A DNA stretch of 15,729 nt from assembly GCA_002343425.1 (NCBI GenBank), contig DDSO01000016.1, positions 277-16,005 of the forward strand, written 5' to 3'. A model generated the notes under the pieces. The model searched no databases. It had not been told where the DNA came from and saw only the letters and a list, made by a program, of their open reading frames with translations. Origin of the DNA: Brevundimonas sp. UBA2388 (lineage in GTDB: Bacteria; Pseudomonadota; Alphaproteobacteria; Caulobacterales; Caulobacteraceae). Below, piece by piece: positions 9,024 to 15,498 of this stretch. The position numbers and the translations under genes were made by a program. Position 1 is the stretch's first letter; each line of letters opens with the position of its first letter.

Positions 9024-9027
9024 GGAG
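9024..9027 (+). promoter_or_regulatory. Shine-Dalgarno GGAG for btuB
   Basis: GGAG lies 9 bases upstream of the ATG at 9037 and fixes that start over the in-frame upstream candidates. The sequence gagtc (9025-9029), a CcrM-type GANTC site, overlaps it; in Caulobacterales such sites are cell-cycle methylated, but no role is claimed here. Confidence 0.6.
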
Positions 9028-9036
9028 TCACGCGCC

Positions 9037-10875
9037 ATGACGCGATCCATCCTCTACGCCACGGCCGCGGCCGTGCTGGTTCCCCTGTCCGCATACGCGC
9101 AAACGCCCGACGATCCGGACGACGACCTGCCCGAGGTCGTCGTCACCGCCACCCGTCTGCCGGCCATCGTCGCCGATATGCCGGGCGCGCGGGTCATCGA
9201 CCGGGCGACCATCGACCGGCGCGGGGCCGTCTTCGCCGCCGACATCCTCAGCGATGTGCCCGGTCTGTCCGTGGTGCGTTCGGGGGGCTTCGGCGGCGTC
9301 GCCCAGGTGAGGATCCGCGGCGCCTCGCCAGGCAAGACTCTGGTGCTGGTCGACGGCGTGCCGGTCAACGATCCGGCCGAGGTCAACGGCGCCTTCGACC
9401 TCTCCGGCTTTGAGCTGTCGGACATCGAGCGGATCGAGGTGCTGTCCGGGCCGCAGTCTTCGTTATGGGGTTCGGACGCCATCGGCGGGGTCATCGCCTT
9501 CACCACCCGCGAACTCGACGGTCTGTCGGCGGGCCTGGAGGCCGGATCGTTCGACACCGTTCGAGGCCGGCTGGCTGTGGGCGTCTCGACCGGACAGTAC
9601 GGCTTCGGCGCGTGGGTCTCGCATTTCGACACGGACGGCATTTCGGCGGCGGACGAGGCCGACGGCAATCCGGAGGCCGACGGCTTCACCTCGACCACGG
9701 TCGGCGCCCGCGGCCGCCATGCCTTCACGCCCGACGCATCGGTGGACGGGACGCTGCGCTGGACCGACAGCCAGGCCGATCTCGACGGCTTCCCGGCCCC
9801 GACCTGGGCCTTGGCCGACACCCTCGACACCCAGTCCAGCGAGCAGTGGAGCGGCTTCGGTCGCCTGCGCCTGAATGCCCTCGGGCTGGCGCATCAGTTC
9901 AGTCTTTCCGCCTCGAACATCGCGCGGGAGACGGTCTCGGCCTTCCCTTCGGCCTTCGAGGGGGACCGGCGGGTCGTGCGCTGGCAGGCGGAAGGCGCGG
10001 TCTCGGGCGTGGACTTCGTCATCGGCGCCGAACGCGAGGATACGGAGGGCAGCCTTTCCACCGGCCTGACCGAGCGGCTGGGTACGAGCTCGGCCTTCGC
10101 CACGGCGCGGATCGAACCGACGGATCGCCTGAGCCTGACCGTGGCCCTGCGGTTCGACGACACGGACGATTTCGGCTCGAAGGCCACGGGCCGGGCGTCC
10201 GGCGCTTTCGACGCCGGCGCGGGTTTCACCCTGTCGGCGGCTTACGGGACGGGGTTCAAGGCGCCATCTATCAGCCAGGCCGTCTGCGACTTCTGTTTCT
10301 CGTCCCAACCCTTCCCGGTGCTGCGGCCCGAGACGGCGGAAGGTTATGAGGCCGCGGTCGGCTGGGCCTCGGCGGATGGGCGGATCGGGGCCCGGGCGAC
10401 GGTCTATCGTCTGAATGTGGAAGACCAGATCACCTATGTTTTCGATCCCGTCACCTTCGACAGCTTCTACGTCAACGTGGCCCGGACAGAGACCGACGGC
10501 GTGGAACTGGAGGGCCGGGCCCGGTTGGGGGGTGGTTTCGATCTGAGCGTCGCATACGCCTGGACGGATGCGCGGGACGAGATGACCGGCGCGCGATTGC
10601 TGCGGGTTCCGGAGCAGGCCGGGTCGGCGACCCTGGGCTGGACGGGCGAGCGGTTATCCGGCTCCCTGACCGTCCGGGCCGAGAGTGACCAGGACGACGT
10701 CGGTGGCGTCCGCGAGCCGTTCGTCACGGCCGGTCTGAACGCGTCGTACGCCCTGACGGAGACGGCGACCCTGACGGCGCGGATCGAGAACCTGACGGAC
10801 GAACGCTATCAGCAGGTGTTCGGCTATGGCGAGCCGGGCCGGTCCGGCTATGCGGGGATCAGGCTGCGCTACTGA
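9037..10875 (+). CDS. btuB: TonB-dependent vitamin B12 receptor BtuB
   Basis: This outer-membrane beta-barrel receptor imports cobalamin using TonB energy. Its 612 residues are almost the E. coli BtuB length (614). The ATG at 9037 is preceded by GGAG and gives a signal peptide (MTRSILYATAAAVLVPLSAYA, cleavage probably after A21). A TonB-box-like segment follows (PEVVVTATRLP, 32-42). The plug has VRIRGASPGKTLVLVDGVPV (91-110) and IERIEVLSGPQSSLWGSDA (130-148). The barrel carries GTGFKAPS and LRPETAEGYE and ends in AGIRLRY, with the terminal aromatic expected of a BAM-recognised beta-signal. A C-x2-C pair (C417, C420) falls in a probable loop. The upstream cobalamin riboswitch independently supports B12 as substrate. 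No btuCDF genes follow; instead its last 17 bases overlap the convergent KidO-like gene. Confidence 0.93.
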   Translation: MTRSILYATAAAVLVPLSAYAQTPDDPDDDLPEVVVTATRLPAIVADMPGARVIDRATIDRRGAVFAADILSDVPGLSVVRSGGFGGVAQVRIRGASPGKTLVLVDGVPVNDPAEVNGAFDLSGFELSDIERIEVLSGPQSSLWGSDAIGGVIAFTTRELDGLSAGLEAGSFDTVRGRLAVGVSTGQYGFGAWVSHFDTDGISAADEADGNPEADGFTSTTVGARGRHAFTPDASVDGTLRWTDSQADLDGFPAPTWALADTLDTQSSEQWSGFGRLRLNALGLAHQFSLSASNIARETVSAFPSAFEGDRRVVRWQAEGAVSGVDFVIGAEREDTEGSLSTGLTERLGTSSAFATARIEPTDRLSLTVALRFDDTDDFGSKATGRASGAFDAGAGFTLSAAYGTGFKAPSISQAVCDFCFSSQPFPVLRPETAEGYEAAVGWASADGRIGARATVYRLNVEDQITYVFDPVTFDSFYVNVARTETDGVELEGRARLGGGFDLSVAYAWTDARDEMTGARLLRVPEQAGSATLGWTGERLSGSLTVRAESDQDDVGGVREPFVTAGLNASYALTETATLTARIENLTDERYQQVFGYGEPGRSGYAGIRLRY

Positions 10876-11770
10876 TCCGCCCACGTCCCTGGGAATGGGG
10901 GCCGGCGGCGGTGATCGTCGCCGGCTCCAGCTGCATGGAGGCCCAGTCGAGATCGGGCGTCGTTGCATGGGCTGCGGCGATGACGGCGCGCAGTTCGGCG
11001 GCCGAGGCGATGCTGGCGACCACGGCGGACACCTCGGGCAGGCCCATGGCGTAGGCGAGGGTGGCCTGCATCGGATCGACGCGGGCCTCGGCCAGGCGCC
11101 GCCGGATGCGCGACAGGGTCGGGCCGTAGCGGTGCATCTCGAGCGGCAGGGCCTCGCCGCTCATGAACAGCAGGCCGTCGGCGAAGACCGACGAGGCGTG
11201 GATCGCGACATCGAGGGCGGCCAGTTCGGACAGGACGCCGGAATGCTGGGCGCGCTGGTCCAGCAGGTTGCATTTCAGCTGGACCACATCGGGCTGGAAA
11301 CGTCGGGCCAGCAGGGCCGGGCCGTCCTCGACCGTGGCGCAGAAGCCGATGCGGCGGTACAGGCCGCGGTCCTTCAGGGCCAGCAGGCGGTCCCAGAGTG
11401 CGCGGCCCTCGGCGCCGGCCAGATCGTTGGCGGCGGAGACCAGCAGCAGGTCGCCGCGCGGCAGGCCGAGACGCTCCAGCGAACGGCGGGCGCGGGCCTC
11501 GACCCGGTCGACGCCGTCGCCGACGGAGACGGTGCGGACCGAAACCTGGAAGGGGGAGGGGAAGGGCCAGGCCTGGCCGAGCCAGCGCTCGCCGTCGCCG
11601 TCAGGCTTGGTCGCAACCCGCGTGATGCCGGAGTCGGCAGCGGTCTGGAGCAGCAGGCGCAGGGATTCCTCGCGCGCGCCGGCCGGCGCGGGGATGGCGC
11701 GGTCGGGCTGGTGCACGACGGCCAGAGCCAGTTTGTCTATCGGGGACGGAGCACGGCTTGGGATCACCAC
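10859..11770 (-). CDS. kidO: Catalytically degenerate aldo/keto-reductase-like protein, probable cell-cycle regulator KidO
   Basis: The 303-residue protein has the aldo/keto reductase (AKR) fold by motif order: GITRVATKPDGDGERWLGQA (48-67), RSLERLGLPRGDLLL (96-110), IGFCATVEDGPALL (141-154), PDVVQLKCNLL (160-170), ASSVFADGLL (192-201), LAYAMGLPEVSAVVASIAS (238-256). Against the usual DTAxxYG, TK and H motifs, the catalytic Asp, Tyr, Lys and His all appear replaced (VAT, PDG, SVRTVSV, LLVSA). Caulobacter KidO is an NADH-binding AKR homologue that acts on FtsZ and on DivJ/CckA signalling and is degraded by ClpXP; the C-terminal ISSAA here resembles such a degradation tag. Two adjacent GTG codons (11770, 11767) are the candidate starts, without a Shine-Dalgarno sequence, so a leaderless message is possible. 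It lies 86 bases downstream of recQ. The AKR-family call is near certain; the kidO name is an inference from degeneracy, tail and likely host. Confidence 0.65.
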   Translation of the reverse strand: MVIPSRAPSPIDKLALAVVHQPDRAIPAPAGAREESLRLLLQTAADSGITRVATKPDGDGERWLGQAWPFPSPFQVSVRTVSVGDGVDRVEARARRSLERLGLPRGDLLLVSAANDLAGAEGRALWDRLLALKDRGLYRRIGFCATVEDGPALLARRFQPDVVQLKCNLLDQRAQHSGVLSELAALDVAIHASSVFADGLLFMSGEALPLEMHRYGPTLSRIRRRLAEARVDPMQATLAYAMGLPEVSAVVASIASAAELRAVIAAAHATTPDLDWASMQLEPATITAAGPHSQGRGRISSAA

Positions 11771-11789
11771 CGGACTGTGACGACGAAAG

Positions 11790-11828
11790 TTTAAGGCCCC
11801 CCTTCCGAGACCTTGCGCGAAGCTTAAC
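11790..11828 (-). promoter_or_regulatory. Paired TTAA half-sites upstream of the KidO-like gene (candidate CtrA site)
   Basis: The recQ-kidO gap (11771-11856) is GC-rich yet holds two TTAA tetramers, at 11791-11794 and 11824-11827. On the minus strand they read CCTTAAAC and GGTTAAGC. CtrA recognises TTAA-N7-TTAA and also half-sites. Here the spacing is 29 bases rather than 7, so only half-site binding is supported. Caulobacter kidO is reported to be CtrA-regulated. Confidence 0.3.
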
Positions 11829-11856
11829 CGGCGAACCGCGGTTTCAGTCCACAGCC

Positions 11857-13746
11857 TCAGCCGGGCGCCTGCCGCAATGCTTCCAGAACGCCCTTGCCGT
11901 AGCGGTCCAGCTTGGTCTGACCGACGCCGGAGATGTGGCCGAGCCGCTCCAGATCGCCCGGTTCGGCGAGGGCGATCTCCAGCAGGGTCTTGTCCTGGAA
12001 GATGACATAGGGCGGGACGTGCTGTTCGGCGGCGCGGTCGCGGCGCCAGGCGCGCAGGGTCTCGAAGCGGGCGCGGACGTCGGCGTCCATGGTTTCGAGC
12101 GCGGCGTTGCGCCCGGTGCGGGTGCGCTCACGAGCCGGGGCTGCGCGGGCGGCGGCGGCCCTGACCTCGATCACCCGCTCGCCGCGATAGACGGTACGCA
12201 CGGCCTCGGGGTCGCCGAGCATGACCAGCGGCTTGCCCTCATTGGGATCCTCGACCAGCAGCCCCTCGAACATCAGATGGTCGATGATGTCGCGCCAGGT
12301 GTGCTGACCGGTGTCGGCCCCGATGGCCCAGGTCGACAGGGCGGTCTCCCACGGCTGGACGTCCTTCGTCTTGCCCAGCAGGTGGTCGATGACGCGGGTC
12401 TTGCCGAACCGTTCGCCGAGTCTCTGCACCGCCGCCAGCGCCTTCTGGGCCGGGACGGTGGCGTCGAAGACGGCGGGCGGGTCGAGGCACAGGTCGCAGA
12501 CGCCGCAGCGTTCGGCGCCCTCTTCCCCGAAATAGCGGCGCACGGCCTGGGCGCGGCAGACGGCGCCATCCAGCATGGCGAACAGCTGGCGGGCCTTGCG
12601 CACCTGCACCGCCTTGACCTCCTCGGCCATGGGACGGCCCTCAAGGCGCTTCAGCGTCCAGGCAATGTCGGACGGGCCGTACAGGGTGATGCCGTCGGCG
12701 GGCTCGCCATCACGCCCGGCGCGGCCGATCTCCTGCCAGTAGGCTTCCAGCGAGCCGGGCGGATCGGCGTGGATGACGAAGCGGACATCGGCCTTGTCGA
12801 CCCCCATGCCGAAGGCGATGGTCGCGACCATGACGGCCCCGTCCTCGGCGAGGAACCGCTCCAGCCGCCGGTCGCGGTCGCGGGCCTCCATGCCGGCGTG
12901 ATAGGCGATGGCGTTGGTTCCGGCGGTGCGGAGCGCCTCGGCCACCCGCTCGCAGCCGTCCCGGCTGCCGCAATAGACCACCCCGGACTTGCCGCGGCGC
13001 TGGCGCACCAAGTCGATGACGGCGGCGTCGGTGCGGGCCCGCGAGGCGCTTTCCTTGCGGATCGCCGAGAGCTGCAGATTGGGTCGGGCGAAGCTGTCGA
13101 CGACGACCTTCGCGTCGTCCAGCCGCAGCGAGCGGACGATGTCGTCACGGGTGCGGGCGTCAGCCGTGGCGGTGACGGCGATGCGCGGCACGCAAGGAAA
13201 CAGTTCGGCCAACCGGCCCAACGTCCTGTAATCCGGACGGAAATCATGTCCCCATTGTGAGACACAGTGGGCCTCGTCGATGGCGATCAAGCTCAGGGGC
13301 AGGTCATGGAGCCGGTCGATCAGATGCGGCTGCGCCAGTCCCTCAGGTGAGACATAGAGCAGGTCGAGCTCCCCCGCCCGGGCCTGCCGCCAGATGGCCG
13401 AGCGGTCGTCCATGGAGACGCCGGAATCGAGCCGGGCGGCCGCCACCCCCTGCTGTTTCAGCGCCTCGACCTGGTCGGTCATCAGGGCGATCAGGGGCGA
13501 GACCACAAGGCCGAGGCCGGGCCGCAGCATGGCGGGGATCTGGTAGCAGACCGACTTGCCGCCGCCGGTCGGCAGGACGGCGACCACGTCGCGACCGGCG
13601 AGGATCTCGGTCACCACCTCGGCCTGACGCCCGCGAAAATCGGCATGGCCCCAGACCCGCTCCAGCGTCGCCCGGGCGTCGGCCAACGTTGGCGCGGGCG
13701 GGTCGGTCAGGGTCGAGTCGGCGAACATGGCGGCCTTGTGCCTCAT
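11857..13746 (-). CDS. recQ: ATP-dependent DNA helicase RecQ
   Basis: RecQ is a 3'-5' helicase working in recombination and replication-fork repair. The 629 residues contain the complete bacterial RecQ architecture: FRGRQ (37-41, motif 0), Walker A LPTGGGKS (58-65), DEAH at 157-160 followed by the aromatic-rich CVSQWGHDFRPDY, TATAD (192-196), VVYCGSR (256-262) and QEIGRAGRDG (338-347) with the arginine finger. The zinc site is C397-x16-C414-x2-C417-x2-C420, the same spacing as in E. coli RecQ. A winged-helix region (about 430-520) and one HRDC domain (about 555-629, ending GVGQTKLDRYGKGVLEAL) follow, joined by a basic Arg/Ala linker. Start: ATG at 13746, with an alternative in-frame ATG at 13728 preceded by AAGG; either is possible. 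It is divergent from the RsmC-like gene, with 72 bases between them. Confidence 0.96.
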   Translation of the reverse strand: MRHKAAMFADSTLTDPPAPTLADARATLERVWGHADFRGRQAEVVTEILAGRDVVAVLPTGGGKSVCYQIPAMLRPGLGLVVSPLIALMTDQVEALKQQGVAAARLDSGVSMDDRSAIWRQARAGELDLLYVSPEGLAQPHLIDRLHDLPLSLIAIDEAHCVSQWGHDFRPDYRTLGRLAELFPCVPRIAVTATADARTRDDIVRSLRLDDAKVVVDSFARPNLQLSAIRKESASRARTDAAVIDLVRQRRGKSGVVYCGSRDGCERVAEALRTAGTNAIAYHAGMEARDRDRRLERFLAEDGAVMVATIAFGMGVDKADVRFVIHADPPGSLEAYWQEIGRAGRDGEPADGITLYGPSDIAWTLKRLEGRPMAEEVKAVQVRKARQLFAMLDGAVCRAQAVRRYFGEEGAERCGVCDLCLDPPAVFDATVPAQKALAAVQRLGERFGKTRVIDHLLGKTKDVQPWETALSTWAIGADTGQHTWRDIIDHLMFEGLLVEDPNEGKPLVMLGDPEAVRTVYRGERVIEVRAAAARAAPARERTRTGRNAALETMDADVRARFETLRAWRRDRAAEQHVPPYVIFQDKTLLEIALAEPGDLERLGHISGVGQTKLDRYGKGVLEALRQAPG

Positions 13747-13818
13747 TTGTTCCGCCCTGTCAGTCGTGAAGTCGGGACAGTTTCGCGTTCGACGGCGATA
13801 CCGCTATTAGGCGCCGCC
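13747..13818. promoter_or_regulatory. Divergent recQ / RsmC-like intergenic region
   Basis: These 72 bases must contain promoters for both directions unless transcription enters from further away. Towards the methyltransferase gene, gctattag (13803-13810) partly resembles the Caulobacter -10 consensus GCTANANWC and lies so close to the ATG that the message would be leaderless or nearly so. No convincing -35 box or Shine-Dalgarno sequence is visible on either strand. Confidence 0.3.
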
Positions 13819-14718
13819 ATGACCACGCTTCTCTATGGCCGGCCCCCGGCGGTATTCGATCCGCCCGGGGCGGCGACCCAGCTGTCGCCCCTGATTCCCG
13901 GCTCGACGCCGCTCGAGGATGTGGCCGAAGGTTCGGCCGAGGCGATCATGATCTACGCCCCGCCCGGCGTGCTGGAGCGGCGCTATACGCTGGCGCTGGC
14001 GCTCAGGGGGCTGAAGGTCGGCGGGCGGCTGGATGTGATGGCGGCCAAGGACAAGGGCGGGTCGCGACTGAAGAAGGAGCTGGAAGGCTTCGGCGTCGAG
14101 GTCGGCGAGAGCGCCAAGGCGCATCATCGGCGTTGCGTCGTGATCCGGCCGAAGACGCTGACCGGGATCGACGAGGCCGTCGCCGCGGGCGCGCCGCGTA
14201 TGGTCGAGGGGCTGGACGCCTGGTCGCAGCCGGGCGTCTTCGCCTGGGACCGGATCGACGCGGGGTCGCTGCTGCTGGCGCAGGCGATGCCGCCGCTGAA
14301 GGGCGCGGGGGCCGATCTGGGTTGCGGTTACGGGGCGCTGGCGACGGTAGTTTTGGGCTCACCGGCGGTGACCTCGCTGCGTCTGGTTGATCTGGACCGG
14401 CGGGCGATCGCGGCGGCGCGGAAGAATGTGACCGATCCGCGCGCGACCTTCGAATGGACCGATGTCCGGACGCTGGAGGATGTCGGCGAGTTGAATTTCG
14501 TCGTCAGCAATCCGCCCTTCCACGACGGCGGCGCCGAGGACAAGCGGCTGGGCCAGGCTTTCATCCGCAAGGCCGCGGCCCTGCTGAAGAAGGGCGGCGT
14601 GCTGTGGGTCGTGGCCAACCGCCACCTGCCTTATGAGGCCGAGCTGAAGGACGCCTTCAAACGGGTCGACATGATCGCCGACAGCGGCGGCTACAAGGTG
14701 TTCGAGGCGGTGAAGTGA
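13819..14718 (+). CDS. rsmC: RsmC-like 16S rRNA (guanine-N2) methyltransferase
   Basis: This SAM-dependent methyltransferase probably acts on a guanine N2 of 16S rRNA (G1207 for E. coli RsmC). The 299 residues show the RsmC/RlmG two-domain plan. A degenerate N-terminal methyltransferase-like half (about 1-125) includes AIMIYAPPGVLERRYTLALA (42-61). The catalytic half has ADLGCGYGAL (165-174, SAM binding), LVDLDRRAIAAARKNV (189-204) and VVSNPPFHDGG (228-238), where NPPFH is the N2-guanine signature. It is shorter than E. coli RsmC (343), so the RlmG or another close subgroup cannot be excluded. The ATG at 13819 was chosen because the in-frame extension upstream runs into recQ and is Gly/Arg-rich. 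The stop overlaps the next gene as GTGA, giving a two-gene rRNA-modification operon. Confidence 0.82.
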   Translation: MTTLLYGRPPAVFDPPGAATQLSPLIPGSTPLEDVAEGSAEAIMIYAPPGVLERRYTLALALRGLKVGGRLDVMAAKDKGGSRLKKELEGFGVEVGESAKAHHRRCVVIRPKTLTGIDEAVAAGAPRMVEGLDAWSQPGVFAWDRIDAGSLLLAQAMPPLKGAGADLGCGYGALATVVLGSPAVTSLRLVDLDRRAIAAARKNVTDPRATFEWTDVRTLEDVGELNFVVSNPPFHDGGAEDKRLGQAFIRKAAALLKKGGVLWVVANRHLPYEAELKDAFKRVDMIADSGGYKVFEAVK

Positions 14719-15446
14719 AAGCCTCCACCTCCCGCGTGGACAGGCTGCTCGGCTCGTTGGGCTATGGCTCGCGGACCGAGATGGCGCGGCTAGGTAAGGC
14801 CGGCGGGATCGTGCTGGACGGGGTCGATCTGACGGATGTGTCGAAGCGGATCGCGGTGACGCCGGACCTGACGGCGCGGATGGAGATCGACGGCCAGCCG
14901 CTGGATCCGGTGCCGGGTCTGGCGATGATGCTGCACAAGCCGCTGGGCATGACCTGTTCGCGGAAGGAGGACGGGGCTCTGGTCTATGACGTCCTGCCGC
15001 CGCGCTGGCGGCGGCGCGATCCGGCGATCTCGACCATCGGCCGGCTGGACAAGCAGACGACGGGCCTGCTGCTGCTGACTGACGACGGCGACCTGCTGCA
15101 CCGCGTGATCTCGCCCAAACGCCATGTGGCCAAGGTCTATCGCGCGACCCTGGCGCGGCCGCTGGTCGGGACGGAGGGCGATGTGTTCGCCGCCGGGGGT
15201 CTGGTGCTGGAGGGCGAGGACAAGCCGTTGTCGCCAGCGGTGCTGGAGGTGCTGTCGCCGACCGAGGCGCGGCTGACGGTGACCGAGGGCCGCTATCACA
15301 TGGTGCGGCGGATGTTCGCGGCGGTGGGCAATCACGTCGAGGGGCTGCACCGCGAGCGGGTCGGGGGGCTGGCGTTGCCGGACGATCTGGCGCCGGGGGC
15401 GTGGCGGCTGCTGGACCAGGCACAGATCGACCTGATCTTCGCCTGA
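14715..15446 (+). CDS. rsuA: RsuA/RluB/E/F-family rRNA pseudouridine synthase
   Basis: This family converts a specific rRNA uridine to pseudouridine; RsuA makes Psi516 in 16S rRNA. The 243-residue protein has an N-terminal S4 RNA-binding domain (about 5-62, VDRLLGSLGYGSRTEMARL). LMLHKP-type strand MMLHKPLGMTCS (71-82) opens the catalytic domain. The catalytic loop is TIGRLDKQTTGLLLLTDDGD (107-126) with the nucleophile D112. KVYRATL (about 138-144) and GRYHMVRRMFAAVGNHV follow. Length and motifs fit RsuA (E. coli 231) better than the longer RluB; RluE/F cannot be fully excluded. The GTG start at 14715 overlaps the preceding stop and has GAGG at 14704-14707 as its ribosome-binding site. Pairing with an RsmC-like gene supports a 16S rRNA target. 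Confidence 0.85.
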   Translation: MKASTSRVDRLLGSLGYGSRTEMARLGKAGGIVLDGVDLTDVSKRIAVTPDLTARMEIDGQPLDPVPGLAMMLHKPLGMTCSRKEDGALVYDVLPPRWRRRDPAISTIGRLDKQTTGLLLLTDDGDLLHRVISPKRHVAKVYRATLARPLVGTEGDVFAAGGLVLEGEDKPLSPAVLEVLSPTEARLTVTEGRYHMVRRMFAAVGNHVEGLHRERVGGLALPDDLAPGAWRLLDQAQIDLIFA

Positions 15447-15476
15447 CGGAACCGCACCCGGCCTGCTGACTTATCG

Positions 15477-15493
15477 CTCCGCTTCCAGCGGAG
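15477..15493 (+). promoter_or_regulatory. Hairpin enclosing the ribosome-binding site of the downstream gene
   Basis: Bases ctccgct (15477-15483) pair perfectly with agcggag (15487-15493) around a 3-base loop. The 3' arm contains GGAG (15490-15493), the Shine-Dalgarno sequence 5 bases before the ATG at 15499. When folded the stem would hide that site. No T-run follows, so it is not a standard terminator for rsuA. Confidence 0.45.
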
Positions 15494-15498
15494 ACGAC

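Larger units (their letters stand above)
8858..9036 (+). promoter_or_regulatory. btuB leader between aptamer and start codon (expression platform region)
   Basis: This 179-base untranslated stretch contains no credible gene. It holds a short hairpin ctgtc/gacag (8874-8878 with 8887-8891) and three stronger ones listed separately. The Shine-Dalgarno sequence follows at the end. None of the hairpins is followed by a run of T residues, so control at translation initiation is more likely than intrinsic termination; this is inference. The frame is open through part of it in phase with btuB, but that extension would put Arg/Pro-rich sequence ahead of the signal peptide and is not coding. Confidence 0.6.

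Noticed and set aside
9025..9029. GANTC (CcrM-type) site overlapping the btuB Shine-Dalgarno
   Set aside because: A single 4-base-specific site can occur by chance, and DNA methylation at an RNA-level signal has no clear regulatory logic here.
8896..9036. In-frame upstream extension of btuB
   Set aside because: It would place 47 non-hydrophobic residues ahead of a clear signal peptide and cover the leader hairpins; the ATG at 9037 has a ribosome-binding site.
11834..11843. Palindrome aaccgcggtt between recQ and the KidO-like gene
   Set aside because: Too short to form a stable hairpin with a loop, and no T-run follows on either strand, so it is not supported as a terminator or operator.
11758..13260. 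A 500-codon open frame on the plus strand, antisense to recQ
   Set aside because: Low-complexity Gly/Ala/Asp/Val composition without domains; fully explained as a shadow of recQ.
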